This document shows, piece by piece, positions 24,896 to 38,800 of a DNA stretch of 64,000 nucleotides. Positions within the stretch are counted from its first letter, which is position 1; each line of letters starts with the position of its first letter. Position numbers and translations under genes: made by a program. The notes beneath the pieces are model-generated. The model made no database searches, was not told the origin of the DNA, and saw only the letters and a program-made list of their open reading frames with translations. This stretch comes from Mesaphorura yosii (lineage: Eukaryota; Arthropoda; Collembola; Poduromorpha; Tullbergiidae), in NCBI GenBank assembly GCA_009869945.1, contig WIXG01000105.1, positions 157,039 to 221,038 on the forward strand, in the 5' to 3' direction.

Positions 24896-26235
24896 TTAGA
24901 GAACGCAACAAGAACCAGATTTGGCAAACGGATTGTCTTTCTGCGAATGAAATCCGTACAGGAGACAATCATCCTCTTGTCGCTCGGCGATAAATTTCTG
25001 TAAAGTAAAATCCGATACGAGATAAGCCTGCTGAAACAAGTCTGGCTGTCGTGCGTCGTACTCAAGAGTCAAGATCACAGGAATAATTTCAATTTGGTTA
25101 GAACAAAGAAGGCAAAGCCGACAAAACAAGACAAAATCCTGAATACACTGATTAGCTAGGACACAAAGAGGCTGTTAGTGACTTAATCATGTTAATTACA
25201 CGTACAAATGATGTTAGATTAGTACAAAGTGTTTAGTTACAATTTAAGTCCACACAACACGCAGCACACGCGCATTTGGTAGACAACACACAGACAGGCG
25301 GTGGTGAGAAGCGGTGGAGACAACACATCGGCAATCGGCGGTGAATTGGCTGACGGAGCAGAGCGGAAGTGCGGTGGCAGCGTGGAATTGGTGGAATGTG
25401 GATTTTTCATCTTTTCTTGTCGGAATACTGGAAACTGGATACTGATACTTTAAGACTTTACAACGCAACACAGTTCCCGCCCGCCTGCCTGACCGGTCCT
25501 TAAAGGACCGAGCAACTACTCTTTTCTCGGAATGGATTGGCTTTTTGCGAGCTGAATCCGACGAGTAAGTAGTCTTCTTGCTCGTGTTCTCCTATGTATT
25601 TCTAGCAGCAAAACAGAATCCACAATCGCGTCAGTTAGTTAATCAGTTTATTCATTAGTAAAGCCAATCAACAATCACGCACGCATATGCAGAACGCACA
25701 GGCTGGTTGGTTGTTAGTTTTGTTAATTAATGCATGGCTTTGGCGTGGCTTTAATGAGCCGAGCCCCAAACGTGCATCATTAAAGGTCAAATCTAAACGG
25801 TTATGCATTTAATCCTCCGAAATTGCCGAAATTCATCATTAATTGATTGACTAATTAATGTAATCTTACTTTGATGTCCTCCACCGCCTGCGAAACGCTG
25901 ATCCGCTTGATCCCGGCCTCCCGACGAAGCTGCTCCACGATGATCCTCTGCTGTTGGATGCTCGACATCTGCAAATGAGCAAGAGCACATTGCAAAATTA
26001 CACGTGATTTAAAGGATCTGCAAGTGACCTGGAGCAACTAGCTTACAAGTCTGCCAAATGCAGGCGCATTCAGCCGCGCATAAAACAAGTCCCGGTACGG
26101 TGGAAGAAAATAAGGCTCAATCTGAGTCTGGGACGGAGCGGATGGAGAAGGAACTTTTTCATGCTGATAATAATTACAGTCCGGATAGCCGTAATTGCTA
26201 AACTGGTCGGAGTCTGATTCGTATTCGTCACTCAT
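24896..26235 (-). CDS. Ggamma1: heterotrimeric G-protein gamma subunit with N-terminal extension
   Basis: Membrane-anchored partner of G-beta in receptor signalling. Exons 26235-26047, 25968-25870 and 24997-24896 join in phase 0, giving 129 residues. Exons 2 and 3 alone make a normal 66-residue gamma subunit. It opens MSSIQQQRIIVEQLRREA, like Drosophila Ggamma1, and continues with the helix QAVEDIKKFIAERQEDDCLL and the conserved NPF. It ends in the CaaX box CCVL; the final Leu predicts geranylgeranylation. Exon 2 begins exactly at its own ATG, directly after the acceptor. Exon 1, read from the ATG at 26235, adds 63 acidic, Tyr/Pro-rich residues (MSDEYESDSDQ to FGRL). Either a long isoform exists, or exon 1 is a leader and translation starts at exon 2. 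Its frame stays open above 26235. Intron 2 is 872 bases. Confidence 0.9.
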
Positions 26236-29200
26236 TTTAGCTTTAGCACGGGAATTGCTGGTCGAAAGCGGCTCCACGGCTTCAGAAAGAAGACTAACCT
26301 AACGCAGCGCTCGACGCTTAAGAATTTAACGAATATATCATTTTTCCAGCAGAATTCGCGAGTCTCGATCTCATTGCAAGGTTACATCAATAAAGCTATC
26401 AACCATGCGAATGTTAACTGTCAAGTCAAATTCTAATGAGGATGTGATGCAATTGGCAATGGGCTAACTGCTAGCTCATTAATTGAACTGCGTTGTTGGT
26501 GTTTATGTAAACCAAACCGTAACAGCCATGATTATTTGCAATTTCAATTTGCTGGATTTGTCATGCATCAAACGTTAAACTTAAAATGAACTGGAGCATT
26601 GACCATCCACAAATAAAAACAGTACAATTTCGCCAATGCCAATACCAAAAATTGTGTCGAGTCTTCTACCATTTGGGACCAAGTTGTGTCCAGTCCACAC
26701 AACCTATTATACGAGGTTAAACCGTTAAGCAAGATTTAATTGCTCCATTTTTCGGTAAAAGTGTCCTTATGAATTGGGGTCATGATTCTTGCAGCCACCA
26801 CTGAATAATCTAACCAACCACTAATTAATTAATCCATTTATGAATGCGTTAAACTCGATCCAGGACAGAAACTGAATGATGCGCCGTTAACAACTTTCAT
26901 CTTTCACATTGTTCTCCGTCTCTTTAAGAAAGTTAGACGTTAATGCAGCTGGTAAGAACAGAACTTACCTTAACCGATCGAATTAAAGCTGATTAAAGTT
27001 GAACTGCGCTGGTTACCAATTAATTGCTTGATTTCGATTAACCACAACCACAAACCACAGTTAGACTCCAAGAATTCAGCACAAAATCAGAAATTAAGCC
27101 AATTTACGAGCTGAAATCCACGAATTTGTTCTTCGCACCGGTTAATTAATTGTAATTTAGTGAATTAAATGAATTTAGTCCCACTCTGGCCAGATAGAAT
27201 TAAGAATTGAGTGCGAATTTGAAATGGGTGTGCCAAAATGTACACAACACAACTGGCTCAATGTAGCTTTCAATGCATAAGATTCATCTTAGCTTGGAGA
27301 TTACGAGATTCTTCCGAGGAGGCGCAGACGCAGTAATTCGCCTTTGCTTTGTACTACGAGACAAGCCAAAGCCCAGCCAGGCCAAGCAAGATCACAATGC
27401 GAAATTCAATGCAAAAAAGAAAGTCTGCTTTCACCACGCAAAAACGCTGCAATTTTAGCATCAAGCGCTTTTATTTATTTCTTTAATCAATTAATCATAG
27501 AATAAGTATAAGTATACGTGTAATATGTAATATGATGTAGTAATAGAATAATTTTATGCATACCGCATCGCATCTTTCGCGAATACGAGTACGCACGCAC
27601 ACGAATATTTCATCTTTTAACAAATCACGTCGTGATGATTACAGCTGATAAGGTAAAATTAAAGATACGGTACAGTACAGGGTAAGACAGCAGCCGGAAA
27701 GGTAAACTAGAGCACTGCACGTAAAGTAAACGGAACCACAACCACGAACCACGCAAATTAATTGAGCCAGACGCTAGATTAACGAATAACGTGCATTACA
27801 AGATAATTAATTGATTGAGAAGATGCGCTACCGATTTCCATGCCATGCCTGAATTCATTCAAAAATCGCTTAAATCACACTGCACGCCTTCAGAAGAGAG
27901 ATTTAATGGCTAATGGATAAAGTCTTGAACGAACCGAAAGATTGATGGCATTTTGTATCACTAAAAGAATTACGTTTAAGGTAAGGTAGTTATCGCAATA
28001 TTTAACTATACACGAGACGGGATACACAGTTTAGTGTAAAGATATGAAAATATGACGAACGACGAGCCTTTCATAGCATTCACCCTCAACGAACTGGCCA
28101 GGCTACTCCCAAATGAGTAAATTGAAATTACCACTACGATTACAATTAATTATCAAGTATGCTAGTGACAAAATATATTTCGTACGATAAACTAAAGTTA
28201 GATTTCATTTCTCCAATAATTTTCCCCAAAACACAACAATTCAACACATGGCAAAGTGCAATTTGCAATTTTTAACAGTCTGACGCCTGAAACTTCGCAC
28301 GCAAACTTAAAATGCAGCCAAAATCAATTGCAATTGCTAATGGCTAAAATTAATCACTTTGTGGAGAAGGCACAATTCATATTCATCTCGCAAAGAATTA
28401 AATTAATTAATTAAACAACCGTGAATGAAGACGAGGTACATAATCTTGATCAAGTCCTTCAATTCTTGCTAAAGATTCAAAGTTCAAATCAAGTACGCCG
28501 AATTTGGCTTAGGAAAAATGCATTAAAATAAAGTACAATCAGTTTTCGTTAATGGCTGGGTTCTTAATAATTTGCAGAACCACAAATTCATTTTTCATTA
28601 AAATCCGAGCAGAATTTTGCAATTCTTAAATCTTTGCATCTGCGACTTAGCACATGATTCATACTTCATTCTTCTTCGTATTGAATAGTTCACAGCAATT
28701 TCCAAGTACTTATCAGTATTTATCAGTAGAAGTAAGTTCTTATCTCTAGAATTAAGTTAATAATGCAGCGATTGATTGTATCTGGTGCGTCTCACAAGCC
28801 ACTTACAATATTCTTAGAGTACGCTTACATTAGACAAGTCTAATCAAGATAATTATAAGGAAAGCCTGAACGAAGCAGAAAGAAGCATAAACCTAGCGTA
28901 AGTACTGAAAATGTCCCTGAAGTCGAAAATCGCTTATCTCTCGCCGTGGCATGGCGCGGCGCAGATAAGTAACTCCAACTCGGGAAGAACAATGAACTAG
29001 AAGTCACACAACTCATCAATGCATGCACTGAACAGCAATTAGGATTAGCAAGTTCAAGAATTACAGTAATTGTATAATTGTAATTTAGTAATTGTAAAAA
29101 ATACAAAAACGAAGAAGACAAAAATATCTGAATGACCTTTGACCACTTTGACGCACGCCCAAGATGATGGGCTGGTAAATTTCTTGAGACTAGAAAGACT

Positions 29201-29887
29201 CAACCAATTTTACACGAGAAGTCTTGGCAAAAGTACACGAAATACAATACACGTTAAGATAAGTACTAAGTAGATTATCAGTTATCACTCAATTTGCCTA
29301 TCAGTAATTTGCCAATTCTGGTCTAAGTAACGAACTTGAATCGTCGTGAATCGAAGAATTTATGCGTTACGCCACGCTAAAATTGCAATCTGATATCACA
29401 TTATTGTAAATTTTATGTACGATCACGTAATTTTAATCCGCGCAGCTAATTACTAATCACGCTAATCACAATTAGCGATTAGCAATTTCCTTAATTTTCA
29501 CTTACACATTAGTAACTCGAAACGTGCTCCTCAGATTTTAGAAAAATGATTTGTTTTTGGTACCAGAATAATTATTTACCGCTAATCAATAACTTATACG
29601 CTAAAAGCAGTAACTTATCAGTAACTTAATCGAGCTTAATCCTAACCTAGCCTAAGTCTAAGTTTATATCGTCGCCTTGCACTTCACCTTACCCGTAAAA
29701 CTAATGAACAATTACATAAATATTCATAATCATAATATTCGTATTTTCGTATCAATCTTAGGCAACAATAAATAATAATAATAATATATAATTTCTCCAA
29801 CTTCCACAGAAGAAAAGAATAATTAAGCTGTGAACAGTGAACACGATCAACGGTAAATAGTAAATTTGGGTAAATCATCGGCGATTT
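26236..29887. other. AT-rich region between G-gamma start and large gene stop
   Basis: About 3.6 kb without recognisable coding sequence. It should contain the G-gamma promoter on the right of 26235 and the 3' UTR of the large minus-strand gene below 29888. Many TTAATTAA-type words are present. No RNA gene or transposon is recognised. Confidence 0.6.
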
Positions 29888-32800
29888 TCATTGGATATTG
29901 CAGCAGACGGCCTGTTGAGTCGCCGGCGTCATGAGCGTTGAGATTGGGTTTCCCGAGCCGTCCACGCCCGCACCCACAGCCGATGCAGACCCCGCCGAAG
30001 GTGGCGGGAATCCGTACGGCGTCAGCTGAGTGCGGATAAGTTTCTCTCTCGGAGTAAGGTGGCTGAACACAGGCGAGTACGACGGAGGGTAGTTGTAGTT
30101 GAGGAGGTTTGGCGGCGGAGGAGACTCGTAGTCGGGGAGGGGAGGCTCGGGCAGGTCCCACGAGTCTGGCAGCTTCACCTTGCTCGCGTTGGCGGCGTAG
30201 ACGAGCTCCGCAGCAAGCGACAGAGAGTTCACGTACAGGTTCGGGGCGCCGCTACCGCCGGCGGACGAAGCAGCAGCGTTTTTCTTCATGACAGAGTGGA
30301 CAAACTCTTTATAATCTTCTTCATTGATTTCTGGTGGTGTGGAGGACTCGGCCGACTGCGCCATGCGGCCGGCTCCCTTCCACAGGACGACTCTGCTGCT
30401 CTTCTGGGAGTCGGGAGACTTGAGACTGTCCGGGTCGAACGTCCCAATCTCCTCATCCTCCTCCTGAACGGCGATCGGCGGCGTTGACGCAGTCGCAGCT
30501 GTCGTCTTGCTCTTGCTCTTCATCAGGATGGACATTTTCGTCTCGTAGAAATCACAAGTTTTGATCACTTTCGACATGTCGACTGGTGCCGTCGACATGT
30601 TGATGAAGGACGCCCGCTCCTGGTCGGCCAGGCTCAGAGAAAGCAACGCCGATTGATTCTTCTTTTTCTTCTTCTTCTTACCAGAGGTTTTCATAACAAG
30701 TTGTTGTTCTTCATGAACACCTTTCGCATCATCTCCGATTTTCGGCGTCTGTGGAGGCGTTGTCGAATTTGGAGTCGAGGAACCGGAACCAATTCCGTGA
30801 TCTTTCATGTCTTCTTCTTCGTCCTCCTGCGCTTCGGGCTCTCCTTCGAGCACAACGCCAAATTGGTAGTACTTTGCATAATTTTGTGGGTCGCAGTTTA
30901 TTGCCTCCGAGTCTGTCGCGCCCGTGCCGGGAAAAGTGGCCTCGTCAAATGACGAGGAAGACAAAGGTGCACCGGATTTCTCTTCGTCGTCCATCGTTGA
31001 CGTTAACGGTTTCGCTGCGATTTGTTTATTGCCTTTCCTTTTCTTTTTGTTCGCAGTTGCACCAGAATTCGTATTCGCACTCAAGCTTATGCTAGCATTG
31101 GCGCTTCGTTCTTCCTGCTTGCCTCCGCTTGAATTTGCGCCAGGGAAAACCAGAGCTCCGCCCGCAGGCTGCGTGTGGTGCTCGGGCGAGCTCAGATCCA
31201 AGCCAGAGTCTTCTTCGTCAACTTTCACGTGTGACTGGCAGACGTCTTTTCTGTTTTCGCTTGGACTCTTTTCTTCATCTGTCGCCGCCACGACCGTGGC
31301 TGCGCTGGTGCTTGATTTCGTGCTGCCGCGCTCGTGCCTGTGTTGGCGTTCACGCTCGCCGAGATTCAGTGACAACGACGCGGCGGGATTGGAAAACCTG
31401 TCACGACCGTGACCATGCCCGCTGTAACCACGATTGTAGTAATTACGATGTGTGTTTGAATTCTGGCTGTGGCCGTAGTTGTTGCTGTTGCTGTAATTGT
31501 GATGTGAGGAGGAAGAGGCAACCCTTGAGCTGGTACCGTCCCTTCGGCCTGCCGTCGCCGCCGCACCGTTCTTGGCGTTGGCTGAGTAATCTCTGTCTCG
31601 GGAATCTCTTCGTGATGGTCCTGACTCTTGCTGCTGCTGTTCACGCTGCTGCTGCTGATTGGAATAATAGAAAGGCCGCTGCTGATGCTGTCTGCCCTGC
31701 CAATTATCCCTGCCGTACCCCGAATTTCTTTGATTTCTCGTGTTCACGGCAGCTTTTCGATTCTTCTTACTGGACGATACAAGAACCCAAGGGTTGCCAT
31801 ACGCGTTTTTTTGGTTCTCCTCAGAATCGGTTAGACTTTGCCTATCTTCGCGGTCGCGATCGCCTTCGCGTTGGAGTTCGCCTTCGTGTCCTTCCTCTTC
31901 GCTGTCAATGTCACCGTCGTTGTCCTCAAAACCGACGGTCGCGGCTGCCGCCGCCGCGGATTTGAACTGAGCAATGATTTGTGCCGCTGGAGTGAGGGCA
32001 TCCTCGCCTGCAGTCTTCAGCCATTCAGTCACAGCAAGCGTAATACTTTTCGGTCGTTCGGCTGCTGCTCCTGAAGCGGATCCGGCTGCAGTTGACGTTG
32101 ACGGCTGCTGCTGCTCTACTTTTTCGGCTTGGCTCGTAATACTTTGCTCTGGCGACGACTCCTTCGGTTTCGATTCGTCTCTTTCTCGTTTTAAAATAAT
32201 TGGCGCACTCACATCGCGAACGCGGTCGAGCGAATGTAATTCCTGCTGTTGCGATTGCGATTCCAGAAGCTTCGCGTACGCGTAGCCGTACTTTTGAGTT
32301 TCGACGTCGAGCTCTGCGATGTGCTCTTCTTCAACTTTTTCTTCCACCTGCAGCTCAGGAGTCGGGTACAAACTTTCCAGGGGAATCCGCACAGTTTTCT
32401 CGTTTTCGCACGGTTCGTCGGTGCTGAATGGGCTTTCTGCTGTCGGCGGTTCTATTTGCCTTTCAAATGTAGACTCGGGACTCGGTGACGGTTCATTTGC
32501 GCCTGAATCTGATGGGAAAGCTGGAGACGACGATGGCGATTGTGTATCTGATTTGGAGATGGTGATTGGGCTTGAACCGGGAACAGGATTCGGATTTGGG
32601 TTCTCGGAACTCGTTGTAGAATCAATTGTGCTATTTGCTTGCTGCTGCTGAACTTGAGCGTGAAATATTTCTTGCTGCTTGAGCGGAGAACTGTTGCAAC
32701 TCAATTCACGTTCGCGCCCGTTCTCATTCTCGTCTTCGATCGGCAAATCTTCTTCGACCTCATCGATTGACGTGGTTCGGTTCATAAGATCGTCCGACAC

Positions 32801-35800
32801 AGAGCCCACAATCTCGGATCCGGCAACGCTCTGGGTTGTGTTGAAGGAGTCTGGCGAGCCGGGTTCGAGTGTCGTGGGGCTGATTTGGAGGCAGAACGGG
32901 TCCTGAGTGCTTTCCCGTTCCCCCGTCAGCGGACACGGGCCGAGTCCGCTCAGGTTTAACGGTTTCTTCACTTTAATATCGGTTGTCGTCTTGTTGTTAA
33001 TCTTGCATAGGCTCGGGCTGAGCCGCCCGAGATTAGAATCAGTCGGAGTCGGGTTTTGATTGATTTCGTGTTCGGAGGAGGGATTATTCGGGTCAATTAC
33101 ACAGGGCTTTGGCTTTGGCTTTGTGTGTTCATCATCATTCGCGTACGTCGAGTCGTCAGGAGGTGCTTCGGCTTCGTCCTCAGCTTCACCACCATCACTT
33201 CCCTCAAAACTTTCATCTGTCAACTGTGGAAACACAAATAGAGCCGAAATCAAGTGCATGAGTAACGAATCTTTCAACCTTTGCATCGAAGGCAATGAAA
33301 AACCGCTCTGATGTCGCAAAACAAAATGCAGCGCACGCCGTACTGGAAATTTCTGGAGACCTCCACCGAAATTACGCAAAGAAAAGTGTAATTAGCTTTA
33401 TGAGATTGCGGAAACAAAAACAAAGAGATCAAAGTGCTGTGCCACTGCCACGCTCGCTCACGCAAACCATCGCCATCACGTTCGTTAGCTGCAGTAAACA
33501 GTAAACGCGTACAGATATCAACTATCAGCTTCTACAGCGGGTATACGCTAGACGCATAGCATAAATTAATCATAGTCGGGCAGACTGGCGGGCAGGCAGG
33601 CAGCCGAGCCATTCATCTTCTCCACTTTTGCACTCTACGCATATGACTACGATGCGACAGAATAGAGTGCAACTAACAAAGAGATTACAACATCTAAGCC
33701 TAGAATCGCCTTTGCCATTGCATTTTCATTTTGTTAAGCTTCCGTAATTATTTGACTTCGCATTAAAACGCAACATCGAGAAGAGAAGAGAAAGAGACAA
33801 AAGAGAAGAGCAGGCAAGTGCAATTAAGAAGTAGTGCCTGTAATTAATTAAGGGCAGGAAATCCTTTGTGTTGCAATTTGTAATTGGCCACAGCAAAAGC
33901 AAAACCAAAAGTCTCTTAATTAATTAATCTTCCCTACGCGAAAGACGAAAGAGAATTCAGAATTGCTGTGCATAATTTTGCATTTTGCTTTGAAAATTTG
34001 CAATTTGTTGGGGAAGAAACCAGAACAGATGAAGACGAAGGAGGATCGACACTCGCACTAACCTGGGCGTCATCATCATCATTTTGATTGTTTTCGTTAG
34101 CATCGGACAGCTCTGCCCCTGCATTTCTCCGTCTCTTTTTACGCACTTTGCGACTACAACTTGCGGCTGGGGTGGCGGAAGTGGCGGTGGCTGAAGAAGA
34201 AGCAGGAGGTGCAATTGGAACCACAACACCTAATACATAATATACGATTGATTGTAGCATACTTTGTAAAAAATAAAAGTAAAGAAAACCAAGCGCCAAG
34301 CAAAGCTCCACAAAAGGACAGACAATTAAGCAATCAAGCGACATTTAATTAATTAGCAAGTCAAGCGACTGTGAATAAAATACCAAAAGACAGACAAAAG
34401 CCGTACAGGTCAAAGGTTACACATAAAAAGCAACGAATGCTAAATAAATTGGAGTTGGACTTCTTATCACTGAGTTTTCACTTACGAATTCCTGTCTTCC
34501 TTAAAATGTGCGCGTAGATCACTACAGTTGCTAATTCACTAATCACATGTGCTGAAGATGAGGAGGCTTTCAATTGAACGGAAGTATGCACGAACTATTT
34601 AGTAATTAGCGGCCAAAGTCATTCTAATTCTGGAAGATTCTTTGTTCGAGTCGAGGAAAATCACCACCAGCACAAAAGCTGAGTCACTGCACTACAGTCG
34701 CAGTCGGAGTGAAATCAGTCAATTCCAAACTGACAAGTCAAGATTATTCTCTCATCTCGCAGATAATTTCTCCGCATTCTTTTCTCTACGTGCCCGTCTT
34801 GTCTGCACTGAATTACATTAGCGAACTGACTTGGACTTGGATTTGCTTCTGTGTTTTGCCCGACCAGATGCTAGCTAAACACAAATTGAAAAAGGAATCT
34901 CTGCTCGAACTCGAACACAAGAAGGGAGTCAACGAATTACGAATCTTTCAATCTTTCTCTACACCGCATCCTAATTACATTATGCATGCTTTGCTGCTGC
35001 CGTCTGGCTTGCTGTTGCCTCTCGTCTCGAAAGTGAATGTTCTTAAAATAGAATTAAATCTGCGATCGTCGCGTCTCGCGTCGAGAGTACATTTGGCCAC
35101 ACTCCATTTCACATCATCTTCTCATCTCATCTTATACGAAGCTTGAAGCTTAAGCTGTAATGGAAAAGTGGCCTGCCTGCGAAACAGATCTGGATTGGAT
35201 TCAATTCTCGTATCATATTGGTATTACCTCAATGAACCGTGGACCGTCGAATTTGTCTGTTTCTAGAATCCCATTACTGATCCTACACAACAGCAGCAGC
35301 TCAGCAGCGGCTTAGCAGAAGAGCGCATCGGAAAATTTATCGTCGGTCCTCCAACACAACACGAACGCGACAATTTACTTGAGATGCTCCTCGCCTTAAT
35401 GCGATTTTTAATAAATCAACACGCGATTCGCCATTTTGACTTCTTCTGCCTCTTCAATTTTCCGTAAACATGCAAATTAAATCTGGCTGCTCTCTACCTG
35501 CCATTCAACGAAGATATGCAACTTTTAAGCGAATTGTGAGAAAGGTTATTAAAACCGCAAATAGTAAGTGGCATCATGCACACAAAATATAAACATGCCG
35601 TCAATTGCCAAAAGTCGCGAATTCGCGTCTCGCGTCCTCGCGTTTCGTGTGGAGTGCCCAATATTGTTAATGTTAATTGACAACAAAACCCAAAGGACAA
35701 AGTCAATATTGCAAGGTCAAAGAAGGCTAAGGTCAGAAGCTTTTGCTGGAGTAGCAGCAAGAACTCGTGTTAAGAGTGTGCAGTCGTGGTCGGCTGGCGA

Positions 35801-38800
35801 GTAGGAAATGCACCCGGTATTAGCAATTAGCAGTGTGATGCGAAATGCAAGCTTGCAGCTGGAGGCTGAACGTTTAGATTGAATCGTGAAAAGGGAATTT
35901 ACCATTGTAAATTGGTGGTGCGGCGTAGACGAAGCCCGGGTGCGGGTGGGCGACGGCAAAGTACGGGGAATTTTGTGGTGGTCCTCCTGCGCCTACAGGC
36001 GGCAGATGCTGCTGCTGCGGCGGATGTTGGTGATGCTGCTGATGATGATGATGATGAACGGGGACAGAAGCCATGTAGTTCGGGAGGGGAAGATGCTGGT
36101 GCTGGTGGCCGTGCGGGTGAGACGGCGGTCCTGGCAGTGCTGGGATATGCCCGTGGCCGTGTCCGTTGAACGGAGCGGACGACCCGTTCACGTTCAGGCT
36201 GGACATTTGCGCTGATAATGAATTCATCGCCATTGCTTGCTTTGACGTTGTATTTGTGTTTGTATTGTTATTAGACGAGTAATTCTTATTGTTATTATTG
36301 CCGGCTGATTTGGAATCTGTCGAATTGGCGCTGGCGGCGTGGGCGTCTTCGGCGGCTGGAACTTCTGTGCTCGCGTCGCTGCTGCTCGTCGAAGAAGCGC
36401 CGGACGAGTTGGTCGTCGTCGACGTCGACGTGCCTGAGGCTGACGGCGCTGAAGAGGCGGCTGGTCGAAATTCCTTTATTTTACTGATATTCTTCGCGAT
36501 GGAGTCGCTGATCTCAGAAGAACCCTGTAAGTACAGAAAATAGTTTGGGCTTTAGTTTATTTAGCTCGAGAAAAATTTTTCATTTTGCCAAAGAAAAGGG
36601 AATTCTATCGAAAAGAGAAGCTTTAAGTTGTAACTTTCTTTTCCGTATTGATTCCTTACACGGATAAAGGCATGCATGAATTTATGCAAAGTGCTTTAGT
36701 TTTATTTTCAAAGGCTTGGCCCGGCTCGGCTCGGCTGCGCTGCTTTTGTCTTATAAAAGCGTTTATTGATCCTTTGAGAGCCACGCCGAGGCCAACACGG
36801 CGGGCCAGACCACTTTCTTTTCAGTATTCCACAAGCACAAGGCACAAAAAAAAACTGTAAGAGAAAGAAAGCAGCTCAGCGCATTTCAGATTTGCTGTGC
36901 AAATCCTGGAGAAAGTGTCAAAATCCATCCGAGACCAAGCAGCCCAGACGCAAAAACGAAGGAAGAGGAAAGAGCCACAGCCGAGATTGTTATTAAAATG
37001 TAGGATTCTGTCTGAGAGATTAATTTTTATAATTTTTATATATTCAAATGAATAAAAGCACGGAAAGATGCAAGATTTACAAGACCACAGCGCCCGCAGA
37101 GCAAAGCGCTGCTTGCTGCTTCTGATTTATGACATCTTTCATTCCCATTTCTCAGATTTCCAAACGTGCAGCAAATTCAATGCGTCAAAATCTCAAAGAT
37201 CGACCGACCCAAATTCCATTCGACCAGAAGGCAAGAACGCCGAATTTACCTGCACTGCAGCAGCAGCAGAAGAGCAGCCGCCAACGCCGCTGCCATTCAG
37301 CAGCATGCCGCCTTCATCGCCACAGCCGGGCGCGGGGCCCATTGGCGGAGCGACAGCGAGCGGGAAGAGCTGCGGGACGCCGTTCCAGTCGAGCGGCGGA
37401 GGATACGCGAGCTGGTAGAAGATTCCGCCCTGCCCGTTGGGACAGGCGAGCATGACGGGGCTGACGGGGTACGCGTCGAAGAACTCGCCAGTAGAAGAAC
37501 ATTGACCTGGAATGAGAAATTAAAGAATTATTGCACTCCTTCGAGACGAGATGAGACGGTAATTTAATAATGTATGCGCGCTTACGAATTGCGATTTCTT
37601 ACGACAGTCTGACATTTAGCATTATAAATAATTACGGGCGGCCGCGGCGGTGGGAAGACTCGCCCAGTAATGGAATTATGAAGCCATGGTAAAGGTACAG
37701 TAAAGATAATTGCCTTTTAAGGGGATGGGTTTCTAGTTTCTATTTCCAGTCGTACGTAATTTATACACACACGCGTATTTGTATTTGTATTTATATTGAT
37801 ATTGATTTCCTCTCATGATTTTAAGGACCTCGCCTCGTTTGACTTGCCTTTGCCTTGCCAGAATTTATGATACATCGCTTGGCTTGGATTCTATTCACTA
37901 TTTACGCAGCGAGCCTTCTCCATGCACGATGCTTTCTCCGGGCCGCCAAATCAATATTGTGGGCTATCGCAAGAGTATTGCTGTGCTTCGCGTAGGAGTT
38001 CTCTAATGATACAAAATTCAAAGAATTCTTCCCCAACTCGGTCGGGCAAAGTAAAGCGTGGCCGTGGCGGCTCGTGGTCGTGCGGACTAATTATGATTGA
38101 AGAAGTACACGTTTTGCCTTTTGAATGTATCGGCCCACGGCTTCTACTTCGATAAATTGACTTTCTCTTTCTTCTCCTTTCCTGTTAAACTTCTTTCTTA
38201 CGCGATGGCAATTCATTCTATCAATGCCAACGTCAAAATGCGAAAATGTGATGAAACTAGAGCGATTACACGTAAAATGCTTTAAAATTTCGAATTTCGG
38301 CCAACGCAGCGTTCGTTCGATCTTCAACTTTGTTCGAGTTTTCGACCACACATTTCATTTTATCGCCTGGCGCCGACGCAGCACCAAGCCGTCGACGCTT
38401 TTATTAATGCAGTGTCACTCCAGCCTGCCAGGCAGCGTAACAGACAGCTTCAATGACAAACTTCCCGAAAGCTCGGCTGACAAAGATTAATAACGCAAAT
38501 ACCCGCTCGAGAAAGATTCGGGCTCTTTTGTCCATCCGAAAGGAGCTCAAGCTCCGAACGCGAACGCTTCAACGCAACGCTTGAAATGATGACCTGAAGC
38601 GTCGACGAATCAAAAAACTGAATCATATTCATTTGTCATGTGCTAATCGAAACAAAAACACTCCACGCGCGAAGATTCCAGTTTCCAGTCGCCGAGTTCC
38701 AGCGAGCTCGAGAATTGGATGCTGATTGATTAATACGCTCGGTGCGCCAGAAAAACTAGAAACTCATTGAAGCAAGTCGCAGTCGGAGTCGCAAGTCTAG

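Noticed and set aside
29636-29665. CCTAACCTAGCC resembling arthropod telomere repeats
   Set aside because: Only one or two degenerate units, with no array.
31129-31965. 278-codon open frame on the plus strand
   Set aside because: Antisense shadow of the last exon of the large minus-strand gene, caused by its repetitive codons.
34709-35146. 145-codon open frame on the plus strand
   Set aside because: Lies in intron 6 of the large gene. It has no recognisable domain and biased composition; likely chance.
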